Assembly: GCA_964568455.1 (NCBI GenBank)
Contig: CAZMPJ010000008.1
Location: forward strand, 1 to 64,000
Reading direction: 5' to 3'
Length of the DNA: 64,000 bases
Source of the DNA: CAZMPJ01 sp964568455
Lineage (GTDB): Bacteria > Margulisbacteria > WOR-1 > O2-12-FULL-45-9
Shown: positions 50,556 through 58,630 of the stretch, one piece after another
Numbering within the stretch: the first letter of the stretch is position 1
How the letters are laid out: each line of letters begins with the position of its first letter
Position numbers and translations under genes: made by a program
The notes under the pieces: generated by a model
Told to the model about the DNA's origin: nothing
Database searches by the model: none
Seen by the model: the letters and a program-made list of their open reading frames with translations, nothing else

Positions 50556-51621
50556 TCAGAAATAGCTTTTTACCCCCCAGGCAATAGCATTAGCTGTTTT
50601 ATTTTGAAAAGCAGAAGACCTAGCTAGCTTTTCTTCCTCACTGTTACTGATAAACAAAGGTTCAATCAAGATTGCCGGCATTTTAGCATGATGAATAGTA
50701 TAAAACATTGCTCGTCTAAGTCCCCGATCCTTTCTTTTTAATCCTCTTACCAGGCTGCGGTGGATGGTTAAACCTAGTCTTCTACTTTTTCTATTATAGT
50801 AATAGGTTTCCGTGCCGCGGACCCTTTGGTTATAAAATACATTATAGTGGATTGAGATAAATATCAGCCTGGACCTTGTTGGCAAACTTAACAATGTCTC
50901 TTAAACTGTTAGTTCTATCATCATTCCTAGTTAAATAAACTGTTGCCCCTGCAGCTTGCAAGTAATTTGCTACTTTGCGGGCTAAGGGCAGGGTTAAATT
51001 CTTTTCCGGGATTTTATGCAGAGAAAAACCGCCCGGATCCCTTCCGCCATGACCAGGGTCAATCACGATGGTTTTGCCACGCAAAGACTTGTCTTTACTT
51101 TTATAGTTAGGCAAATATTTATAAGGCTTAAACGCATCGGTTTTTTGCTTAAGCATTTTTGTTTCCCAGGCGGCTTGCAGTTCTTTGCTAGGATTTTCTC
51201 GGTCATAGAGTTCAACTGAAGTTTTTCCTCGGCCAAAGATGTTAACTACTTCATAAACCGAATCCTTTTTTAAGCTAATGATGATTTTTGCGGTCTTGCC
51301 TGATTGTTTAGCGGCAATACCCTTAATTCGTTTATGACTCCAGAGTTTTGGTTTTAACCCTGGAGTTATTTTAGTGTTGGGAAATTCAATAATAAGCTGA
51401 TCTTCAAGCAAGAGCCCTTGTCCCTCAAGGTTGCCAGAACCATTAATATTGATGTAGTCAATGTTTAGGTTGCGAACTGCTTCTATTTTAGTTATTTCTG
51501 ATAAATTAGATGCGGCAGCAGCAGAAATCCAAAATCCAAATATCAAAATCCAAATAAATCTAGAAAAAACCAAATCGAAAAAATAATTTATTGATTTGGA
51601 TTTAAACGATTTATTTGTCAT
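50556..51621 (-). pseudogene. N-acetylmuramoyl-L-alanine amidase, interrupted by a frameshift
   Basis: Two overlapping frames together make one complete Amidase_3 protein. The first (51621-50842) has a signal peptide, an AMIN domain (residues about 45-150) and TIVIDPGHGGRDPGG with the first zinc ligands, then leaves frame after NKVQADIY. The second (50894-50556) resumes with FISIHYNVFYN and ends AILIEPLFISNSEEE...AIAWGV. The join is at about 50860-50868, where loss of two bases in an AT run would explain the shift. All zinc ligands and the catalytic Glu are kept across the two frames, so this may be a recent mutation or an assembly error. It would cut stem peptides from glycan in the periplasm. 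Confidence 0.8.
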
Positions 51622-52940
51622 TTGGATTTTGTCATTAGACGGATCAATGCTTCTTTTTCATTCAATTCTGGCTTATCCAAGACTTTTTCCAGTAAAAACG
51701 CAAGAACTTTTCCCACTTTAGGTCCTGGAGCAATATTTAATACTTCCATCACATCTTTGCCATCTACTTTTAAATCTTTAACATGCAAAGCATTTTCGTC
51801 GGCAATAATCTTATCAATCCTTTTTTGCAGTTCTCTTAAATAGCTTGAATCAATTTTCCTGCCCATGGCTTTATTATCAGCAACTCGGATAGCAAAAATA
51901 TCAGCTATGTTTTCTATTCCACCAATGCGAAGTAAAAATCTTCTTACCGCAGCATCAGTCCACTCAGAAAGATAGTTAAACATATGATTAGTAATTAAAT
52001 TGCTGACTTTTTTTGTGTCATTATTACTAAACTTTAAACGTTTTAAGATTTTTTCCGCGGTTCTAGCGCCTTCTTTGTCGTGATTGTAGAAAGTAAAATC
52101 TTTTTTGCAGCTGGGTTTTTCAATATCATGCAAAAGGCAAGCCAGCCTTACCATTGGTTTGTCTTTGGGTGCGGCGTCACAAGAATAAAGGTTGTGATAA
52201 TAGACATCATATTTATGAAATTCCCGAGGCTGCTCAACTCCAAAGCAAACCAAGAGTTCTGGCATAATTAATTTTAATAAGCCGGATTCCCGCATTAGTT
52301 CAAAAGCAATAGATGGCGTGTCAGCTTGCAGAATTTTTACTAATTCATCATGAATGCGTTCGGGAGCCACTTTTTGGGTCACTTTTAAAGTTTTGTTTAT
52401 AGCCTTAAAAGTTTCAGGCTCAACTTTAAAGTTTAATTTTGCAGCAAAGCGGCAAGCCCGCACACTGCGCAGCCCGTCTTCTGAAAAACGTTCTTTTGCT
52501 TTGCCAATGGCTTGGATTGATTTGTTTTTTAAATCTTCCTGGCCTTTGTAATCATCAATTAATTCTTTGCTTTTTGGGTCATAGGCCAGGGCATTGATAG
52601 TAAAGTCCCGGCGTGACAGATCTTCGTGGATATCATCAGTAAATTTAACGTTAGAAGGATGGCGACCATCCACATATTTTTCATCAGAACGAAAAGTGGT
52701 TACTTCGTACTGCCCATCATCCAAAAGTATGGTCACCGTCCCATATTCAAGTCCAGTAGGAACCACTTTATTAAATAATTTACATACTTGGTCAGGCTTA
52801 GCTGAAGTGGTAATATCCCATTCTAAGGGAGTAATGCCCAGCAAGCTGTCACGAATACAGCCGCCCACTAAATAGGCCTTATGGCCCTCTTTTTGCAGAG
52901 TTTCAATTATTTGTTTAGCGCCTTGAGTAAGCTTAAACAT
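51618..52940 (-). CDS. cca: CCA tRNA nucleotidyltransferase with HD domain
   Basis: A 440-residue class II nucleotidyltransferase: AYLVGGCIRDSLLGITPLEWDITTSA holds the GGxxRD and DxD motifs; RRDFTINALAYD and RFSEDGLRSVRACRFAAKLNF follow; then an HD domain (LACLLHDIEKP). It adds or repairs CCA on tRNAs, fitting the tmRNA gene that lacks an encoded CCA. A poly(A) polymerase role is less likely. Minus-strand TAGAAT at 52949-52954, 8 nt from the ATG, is the likely -10 box. It overlaps the amidase start by 4 nt. Confidence 0.92.
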   Translation of the reverse strand: MFKLTQGAKQIIETLQKEGHKAYLVGGCIRDSLLGITPLEWDITTSAKPDQVCKLFNKVVPTGLEYGTVTILLDDGQYEVTTFRSDEKYVDGRHPSNVKFTDDIHEDLSRRDFTINALAYDPKSKELIDDYKGQEDLKNKSIQAIGKAKERFSEDGLRSVRACRFAAKLNFKVEPETFKAINKTLKVTQKVAPERIHDELVKILQADTPSIAFELMRESGLLKLIMPELLVCFGVEQPREFHKYDVYYHNLYSCDAAPKDKPMVRLACLLHDIEKPSCKKDFTFYNHDKEGARTAEKILKRLKFSNNDTKKVSNLITNHMFNYLSEWTDAAVRRFLLRIGGIENIADIFAIRVADNKAMGRKIDSSYLRELQKRIDKIIADENALHVKDLKVDGKDVMEVLNIAPGPKVGKVLAFLLEKVLDKPELNEKEALIRLMTKSK

Positions 52941-52966
52941 AATGTTTAATTCTACACTATATTAAG

Positions 52967-52995
52967 TTGACTTGTAAAAGGGCCGAGAGTATAAT
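52967..52995 (+). promoter_or_regulatory. Sigma70-type promoter, leaderless
   Basis: TTGACT 52967-52972, 17-nt spacer, TATAAT 52990-52995, then only 9 nt to GTG 53005. The clearest evidence in the window for a leaderless start. Confidence 0.75.
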
Positions 52996-53004
52996 TGCCT
53001 CATC

Positions 53005-54585
53005 GTGAAGAAATCCTCTTTTGAGAGAGGCTTGGTTATAGTATTGGTTGCGGCAATCATTGTCGGTGCAATACTATTTTTTACTCAAATTCTTTCTGCA
53101 GATGCTTTTACCAAAGAAGAAGCCCAACATGGCCTTTATGGGCTTTGGATTTATAAAGATATCAACGCTTTAGATGCTAAGGCGTTTTTATATGATACCT
53201 CAAGACAACTGGTTTGGCCGTTCTTGCATTCTTGGATTTTGGGCATTGTTTTTTTTACTTTTGGGCCAAGTACGGTAGTGGCGCGTCTCTTAAGCTTAGC
53301 TATGTTTTTGGGGATAGCGGTTTTTATGTACCTGCTTTCTGCCCACTTTTCTCATAAGATTGGGCAAAAACCAGGGGTAACTGCCGCGCTTTTGGCGCTT
53401 TCTTCTCCCCTTTTGATTAGGTTTGGAACGGCTAATATGCTGGAGGCCTTAGGCGCATTGCTTTTTCTGGCTGCGACTTATGTTTATATGCTTTGTGAAG
53501 AGCAAAAAATCACCCTTGAATATGTGTTACTCGCCTTTTTGATTGGTTTATCGCTTTACGTCAATTATATTTTTGCTTATTTAATGGTAGCTTCTTTTAT
53601 GGTGGCGACCGTAGTAAAATTAGTGCCGATTATGATTGGTGCGATTAAATTGATGAAAAAAGGAGAAAAATCCGCTATTGGTTTTATCTGGTGGGCTTAT
53701 CGCAAATTAATTGTGCTTTTTGTTGTATTAACTTTGCTGGGAGTTTGGTTTTCTTTTAATTTCTCCAGAAAAATACTGATTTTGGCCAATACTTTGTTTA
53801 GATATTCTTCTGGCGAAAAACTGGTGGGTATTATTCCTAATCTTTTATATTATCCTAAAGTAATTATTGATCAAGTAACTTTTTCGCCTTGGCTGGGGAT
53901 TTTGGCCTTGGTTTCTTTGTTTTTGCCTTTTATTGTCCGTCGCTATGCTAGTTTAAATAAATTGTTTATTTTTGTCTGGACTAGTTTGGTTTTATTGGTT
54001 TTTACTATCCCTACCAAATCAGCCCAGTTCCTATATATTATTGTGCCTTTTATTCTGATAATCTTTAGCGCTACGATTTTTTACTTCAAAGACAAAATTA
54101 AACAAAAGAACCCAAAATTAGCCACAGCTTTTTTTACTATTTTAATTTTACCGGCTTTGTTTTCTTTGCCTAATTTATTTGCAGTCTGGTTTCCGGCTAA
54201 CTCTGCTTCTAATATGCAGGATGTGCTGCAATATTTTAGCAATACTGTGCCAGCTCAAGCAACCATGGTAATACCTTTAAACCTGCAACATTTAAACCCA
54301 GAAGTGGTTGAGTTTCATATGGACGGAAGGGCCGGAGCAGTGATTACCAATATGGATGAAATTAGTTCAAATGGTAATTATCTGCTTACCATTGAGCTTG
54401 ATCCAGACAGCAAATATCATCAGGACCTGATTGACGATTCGCTTTTTAGCTGGAATATTACTTTGCGGGATAAATTAATGCGAGGACAAATCAAACTTTA
54501 TTCCACCCGCCGCTTTGATGATGTTGGGGTAACTGCCAGGATTTTTGAGGAGACCTCAAGTAATCTGTTCAATGGTCTGAATTAA
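53005..54585 (+). CDS. Membrane glycosyltransferase-like protein (PMT/ArnT type)
   Basis: A 526-residue protein with about 10-11 membrane segments and an early external loop DAFTKEEAQHGLYGLWIYKDINALDAKAFLYDTSRQLVWPFLHSWILG. An acidic loop followed by a PxxxH/HSW-like segment is typical of GT-C glycosyltransferases (family 39/83), which use polyprenyl-phosphate sugars. The C-terminal 130 residues are a soluble extracytoplasmic domain. GTG 53005 follows a canonical promoter at leaderless distance. Substrate unknown. It overlaps the convergent hydrolase gene by 30 nt. Confidence 0.75.
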   Translation: MKKSSFERGLVIVLVAAIIVGAILFFTQILSADAFTKEEAQHGLYGLWIYKDINALDAKAFLYDTSRQLVWPFLHSWILGIVFFTFGPSTVVARLLSLAMFLGIAVFMYLLSAHFSHKIGQKPGVTAALLALSSPLLIRFGTANMLEALGALLFLAATYVYMLCEEQKITLEYVLLAFLIGLSLYVNYIFAYLMVASFMVATVVKLVPIMIGAIKLMKKGEKSAIGFIWWAYRKLIVLFVVLTLLGVWFSFNFSRKILILANTLFRYSSGEKLVGIIPNLLYYPKVIIDQVTFSPWLGILALVSLFLPFIVRRYASLNKLFIFVWTSLVLLVFTIPTKSAQFLYIIVPFILIIFSATIFYFKDKIKQKNPKLATAFFTILILPALFSLPNLFAVWFPANSASNMQDVLQYFSNTVPAQATMVIPLNLQHLNPEVVEFHMDGRAGAVITNMDEISSNGNYLLTIELDPDSKYHQDLIDDSLFSWNITLRDKLMRGQIKLYSTRRFDDVGVTARIFEETSSNLFNGLN

Positions 54586-56256
54586 TTTTAGCAACAGAGG
54601 AATTGTTTTTTCGTCTGCTACTTTTCCATAAAACGCGTCTAAATGACTGGCTCCGTCTATTAGAAACCCTTGTACTTGGCTAGGGCTTTGGGGTAGCTCA
54701 ATTTCTTCCACAGAAGTGTCTGCCTTAATATGATGAACGGCGCAATGATCATGTTGATATTCTGGAAACCTAGAAAAGTCTAAATCAGTGCCATGGGCAT
54801 AACCTTTGTCTACAAAAGTCAGATTGTATGGGGCGGCCAATGGATCTTTTGAAAAATAGAGATGGGAAATTGGAATATCGGGCGGAATTTCGTCTAGGTG
54901 AGCAGAATAATTAAAACGGCTTTGGTCCATGCGTTTTATGCCTTGGCCAGAAAAAATTGCACGTAGCATTTGAAAACCAACGCCTAATGGAAAAGAATCA
55001 ACGCCTTCTTCAATAAGCAAAGAGACAAAAGCCTTTACCTTTTTAAAGTTATCCGGGTTTATCAATGACTTTAAAGGAAAAAGCTCAAAAGGAATCATCT
55101 TGATCAACCACTTTTTCTTAAACTTATCAATAGGAACAGATTCTTCGCCCAGTATTGGCAAAAGCAAATTTAATGAGAGCAACATTGGGAAAATGTAGTG
55201 CTGGCTCTTGTCAAATATGCGGGATGAAGCAATGGATATCAGTCCTTTTACGGTTTTAAGCATTTCTAGATGAGTTCTTGCTTCGGCGATAATAATTTCT
55301 GCTTCCCGATCAGTGCCCATATAGGAATTCATCGCTTCTTCTATTTGAGGTCGAGTCATACCTTTTGAATCAATTCCGATTTGTGCTAGCAGTCGGCGTA
55401 ATTTATATGCTTGGCGCACCAATAAAAATTCTGCTACCATTCCGCCCATGCTGTGGGCGATGATAATCACTGGTTTATTTGGGGTAGGTCGGTGACAGAT
55501 AAAATCTAAGCCAGCTGGAAGATCGTTGCTAACCAAGGTATCAAAGAAACACTGAGGATCAAAATTCCCTTTATTACTCCCCAACCCTCTGAAATCAAAT
55601 TTATAAACCCAACTACCAATATCAGCCAACAAAAGAGCTAAAGAAAATTGATCGTTGTTAAGATCAAAAAATTTACCCTTGCAGCCAATGCCAGGAACCA
55701 AGAGGATAGATGGGCTGTCATCATTAGTTTTAACTGTTCTTTGATTAATTAAACGGTTTAACTGTAAAAGAGTGTCATCACGGGTGATTAAAGAATAGGG
55801 CCTTTCTAAATATTGTCCTCTTTCTGGTGCCCGGGGTGTGTTTGTTAGGGCACCGGCAACTTGGGAAAAAAGTACGGAGCTTCTCAGTACTCCATGGCGA
55901 GTGGCTTGTTTAATAAAATTTTCTCTTAGAGAAGAATCGATGTCTAATTCTAACATTAGTTCTGGTATGCGATGCTTGTTAATATAAACTCTTTTGCCGA
56001 AATTGTTAAATAAACCGCTTTTATATCCTTCGATAACCGTATTTTGGATATCTTCAAGTCTTGGTTCTTCACCAGTTACATCAAGAATAATATGTTGCAG
56101 GGTAGGAGCCACTATATAAGCAGCCTGTGTTTCCACTTGTTCTGGATTCATAACAAAAGCTTTAGGATAGCGTCCTGCCATTGCTTTTAATTTTCCTTGC
56201 ATGGCTGTGCTGGCCAGTCTGTAGCCTAAGTTTAATCCTCGAGTAACTATTCCCAT
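54556..56256 (-). CDS. Alpha/beta hydrolase of unknown substrate
   Basis: A 566-residue protein. Residues about 175-320 hold a hydrolase core: SILLVPGIGCKGKFFDLN (oxyanion region), VYKFDFRGLGSNKG and the nucleophile elbow IIAHSMGGMVAEF with Ser at about 269. A late FLIDGASHLDAFYG supplies the catalytic His. The first 150 residues are an unfamiliar helical domain, and about 170 residues are inserted before the His. No signal peptide, so cytosolic. The alternative promoter element ends 8 nt from the ATG. Esterase or lipase-like activity is inferred from the fold only. Confidence 0.8.
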   Translation of the reverse strand: MGIVTRGLNLGYRLASTAMQGKLKAMAGRYPKAFVMNPEQVETQAAYIVAPTLQHIILDVTGEEPRLEDIQNTVIEGYKSGLFNNFGKRVYINKHRIPELMLELDIDSSLRENFIKQATRHGVLRSSVLFSQVAGALTNTPRAPERGQYLERPYSLITRDDTLLQLNRLINQRTVKTNDDSPSILLVPGIGCKGKFFDLNNDQFSLALLLADIGSWVYKFDFRGLGSNKGNFDPQCFFDTLVSNDLPAGLDFICHRPTPNKPVIIIAHSMGGMVAEFLLVRQAYKLRRLLAQIGIDSKGMTRPQIEEAMNSYMGTDREAEIIIAEARTHLEMLKTVKGLISIASSRIFDKSQHYIFPMLLSLNLLLPILGEESVPIDKFKKKWLIKMIPFELFPLKSLINPDNFKKVKAFVSLLIEEGVDSFPLGVGFQMLRAIFSGQGIKRMDQSRFNYSAHLDEIPPDIPISHLYFSKDPLAAPYNLTFVDKGYAHGTDLDFSRFPEYQHDHCAVHHIKADTSVEEIELPQSPSQVQGFLIDGASHLDAFYGKVADEKTIPLLLKLIQTIEQIT

Positions 56257-56264
56257 TTGTTATC

Positions 56265-56291
56265 TATCGTTGTTTGTTTTAATAAATTTCA
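56265..56291 (-). promoter_or_regulatory. TGAAATT-N15-CGATA promoter element (alpha/beta hydrolase)
   Basis: Minus strand: TGAAATT 56291-56285, 15-nt spacer, CGATA 56269-56265; ATG at 56256, so leaderless. Confidence 0.65.
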
Positions 56292-56309
56292 CCTAATTTT
56301 ATTGTGTGC

Positions 56310-56315
56310 TATAAT
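56310..56315 (+). promoter_or_regulatory. -10 box of the pseudokinase gene, leaderless
   Basis: TATAAT 7 nt before ATG 56323. Confidence 0.5.
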
Positions 56316-56322
56316 ATCAGCC

Positions 56323-57327
56323 ATGGAGCGCTTCTTAAAAAGCCGCTATCGCATTGGTGAAAAACTTTCTGAAAACCCTTTTAGTGTTACTTATAAGGGT
56401 TCTTTTCTTGCTACGGATAAACCCTTAGTAATTAAAATTTACAAACGTGGGACTTTAAGTTCGGCTTTAATCCGCAGCATGAAACAAAAGGTAAAAGAGC
56501 TTTCACATGTTAATTACCACGGTATTGCCAAGTTGATTGATGGCGATTACGGTTGGCAAGGCTTCTATTATGTAAGAGAGTTTGTGCCAGGTACCAGTTT
56601 AAAAGAAGTTATGGAACAACTTGATCAGGATAAAGCAGTTGTGATTGCCGAAGAAGTTTGTAAAGCCTTAGAGTATGCCCATGCCCGAGGTATTGTCCAT
56701 GGGGCGATTAGTCCCAATAATATTTTTGTGGATAAAAAAGGCGTGGTAAAGATTGCTGATTTTGTGATTGAAGGAGAAATTAAAGAAGCCTTTCAACAAA
56801 AGGCAGAAAGCGTTTTAAGGGATAGCCGTTATATGTCACCGGAAGAACTTTTGGGTTATCCCGCTGGAAAAGCTTCGGACATTTATGGTTTAGGTTTGGT
56901 TTTATATGAAATGTTGCAGAATAGAAAAGAAGTTAGCTTTAGCAAAATACAAAAAATCAAACAGCCCTCAGTCTTAAATAGCGAGCTTTTGGCTTCGCTA
57001 CCCAGATATTTGCAGGAAATTATTAATAAAGCTATGCAAAAAGACCCCTTGTTGCGCTTTTTAACGGCTAAAGAATTTAGGCAAAGCTTAGAACATAAAA
57101 ATGTGGTTACTAATCCCAAAGTCCATAAGGATTATATTGATATCTTTGAAAACACGGTTACCAGTTACGGTGCAAAGGATATCAGCATTGAAAGTGAAGC
57201 AATTGAAGACGTGGGGCAAGTTAAACTGCGCTGGAGCAAAGAAAAGCATCGGCATTGGATTTTGCTTTTGATTTTGGCTTTAGCCGTGCTTTCTGGCATA
57301 GTTTACGCTTTTATGGTGGTTAGATAA
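56323..57327 (+). CDS. Membrane-anchored protein kinase-like protein, probable pseudokinase
   Basis: A 334-residue protein with an N-terminal Ser/Thr kinase fold and one membrane segment near the end (about 309-331). The ATP lysine is in LVIKIYK (K38) and the metal Asp in IADFVIEG (D146), but the catalytic loop reads VHGAISPNN: the HRD aspartate is Ala128, and the glycine loop is poor (GEKLSENPFSVTYKG). It is therefore probably catalytically dead. YMSPEEL (activation segment) and the ASDIYGLGLVLYEML helix remain. ATG 56323 is chosen after TATAAT; the frame is open to 56257. The next gene encodes the PASTA part that normally belongs to the same polypeptide in PrkC-type kinases. Confidence 0.85.
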   Translation: MERFLKSRYRIGEKLSENPFSVTYKGSFLATDKPLVIKIYKRGTLSSALIRSMKQKVKELSHVNYHGIAKLIDGDYGWQGFYYVREFVPGTSLKEVMEQLDQDKAVVIAEEVCKALEYAHARGIVHGAISPNNIFVDKKGVVKIADFVIEGEIKEAFQQKAESVLRDSRYMSPEELLGYPAGKASDIYGLGLVLYEMLQNRKEVSFSKIQKIKQPSVLNSELLASLPRYLQEIINKAMQKDPLLRFLTAKEFRQSLEHKNVVTNPKVHKDYIDIFENTVTSYGAKDISIESEAIEDVGQVKLRWSKEKHRHWILLLILALAVLSGIVYAFMVVR

Positions 57328-57962
57328 TGCTGATTGGTTTTTTTAAATATTATTTTATTTATTTAATTTTAATTTCTTCTGCTTTTTGTTTCTTATTGTT
57401 AAAGGCAAAGCTTAAACGGCCTTTTCGCTTATTTGCGGTTTTATTAATAATCCTTTTTCTTCCTGGTTTAATTGGTTATTTAATAGTAACCAACTATTCT
57501 CCCTGGCAAGAAGTAGAAACCCCTAATTTAATTGGAATGGAAATTGCCCAAGCAGAAATTACCCTGGGATCGCTCAATTTAAAAAGTGTGGCTGGCGGCA
57601 CGATTTATGATCCAGAAGTTGACCAAGGCCTGGTTGCGTCGCAGCGGCCAGACCCAGGTGTTAAGGTTAAAGCCGGCCGTTTAGTGACTATTTTTGTTAG
57701 TTCTGGAAAAAGAAAGGTTATTGTTCCAAACCTTTTAGGAAGAAGGCTGGAACAGATTGAGGCAGTACTTAGGGCAAAAAATTTAAGCTTGGGTCAAATG
57801 AATCATCAGGTTACAGAAGGGGCCAGCCCTGGTATAATTTTAGAACAAAGCCCACTGCCCGGTGAAGAAGTGGAAATTATGACCATGATTGATATTACCA
57901 TTGTTACTTCGCCAGAGGCGGAGGGAGCAGAGACAAAAGAGGGAGGGTTCTGGTTTTGGTAA
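57327..57962 (+). CDS. Membrane-anchored PASTA-domain protein
   Basis: A 211-residue protein: two N-terminal hydrophobic segments (residues about 5-55), then two PASTA domains (ETPNLIGMEIAQAEITLGSLNLKSV to VTIFVSS, and VIVPNLLGRRLEQIEAVLRAKNLSLG to ITIVTSP) outside the cell membrane. PASTA domains bind peptidoglycan or muropeptides. It starts in a one-base overlap with the pseudokinase, so the two may form a split PrkC-like sensor. It overlaps rpe by 7 nt. Confidence 0.9.
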   Translation: MLIGFFKYYFIYLILISSAFCFLLLKAKLKRPFRLFAVLLIILFLPGLIGYLIVTNYSPWQEVETPNLIGMEIAQAEITLGSLNLKSVAGGTIYDPEVDQGLVASQRPDPGVKVKAGRLVTIFVSSGKRKVIVPNLLGRRLEQIEAVLRAKNLSLGQMNHQVTEGASPGIILEQSPLPGEEVEIMTMIDITIVTSPEAEGAETKEGGFWFW

Positions 57963-58591
57963 AAATTAAAATAGCACCGTCAATCTTGTCAGCTGACTTT
58001 AGTAATTTAGAAAAAGAAATTAAAAAAGTTGAAAAAGCTGGCGCCGATTATATTCACATTGATGTAATGGACGGCCATTTTGTACCTAATATTACCATGG
58101 GGCCGTTGGTGGTTAAGGCGGTTAAAAAATGCAGCAAACTTCCTCTTGACGTACACTTAATGATTGAAAACCCGGATAAATATATTGAATCTTTTGCTAA
58201 AGCCGGAGCAGATATTATTACCATTCAAGTTGAGGCTTCTACTGATATTACCAGAGACATTGAGTTAATTAAAAAGCATGGAGCTAAACCCGGACTTGTG
58301 GTTAACCCGGAAACTGCGATTGATAAAGTTTTTCCTTATCTAGATAAAATTGATATGGTTTTGGTTATGTCAGTTCACCCGGGATTTGCAGGGCAAAAGT
58401 TTATGGCAGAGGTTTTACCCAAGATTAAGCAGCTTAGAGAGAAAACTGATATTGAGATAGAGATTGATGGTGGAATTAGCTTAGAAACCGCGCCTTTGGC
58501 AATCCAAGCTGGCGCCAATGTTCTAGTGGCCGGATCAGCCATCTTCTACAGCAAGGATTATAAGCAGGTTATCAAGCAGTTAAAAGCCTAA
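57956..58591 (+). CDS. rpe: Ribulose-phosphate 3-epimerase
   Basis: Interconverts ribulose-5-phosphate and xylulose-5-phosphate. IAPSILSADFSNLEKEI, HIDVMDGHFVPNITMGP, LDVHLMIENPDKYI, VMSVHPGFAGQKF and IEIDGGIS hold all metal and catalytic residues. The start is TTG 57956, fixed by the conserved N-terminus. Its position after kinase and PASTA genes matches the prkC-rsgA-rpe order of many bacteria, without rsgA. Confidence 0.95.
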   Translation: MVKIKIAPSILSADFSNLEKEIKKVEKAGADYIHIDVMDGHFVPNITMGPLVVKAVKKCSKLPLDVHLMIENPDKYIESFAKAGADIITIQVEASTDITRDIELIKKHGAKPGLVVNPETAIDKVFPYLDKIDMVLVMSVHPGFAGQKFMAEVLPKIKQLREKTDIEIEIDGGISLETAPLAIQAGANVLVAGSAIFYSKDYKQVIKQLKA

Positions 58592-58596
58592 TTATC

Positions 58597-58623
58597 TGAA
58601 ATTTTCCAAATTTTATCCCGATA
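58597..58623 (+). promoter_or_regulatory. TGAAATT-N15-CGATA promoter element (second large cassette)
   Basis: TGAAATT 58597-58603, 15-nt spacer, CGATA 58619-58623; ATG 58631 is 7 nt away, leaderless. Confidence 0.65.
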
Positions 58624-58630
58624 TTAAGGC

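Noticed and set aside
56257..56322. Extended N-terminus of the pseudokinase
   Set aside because: It lies upstream of its -10 box and covers the promoter of the divergent hydrolase.
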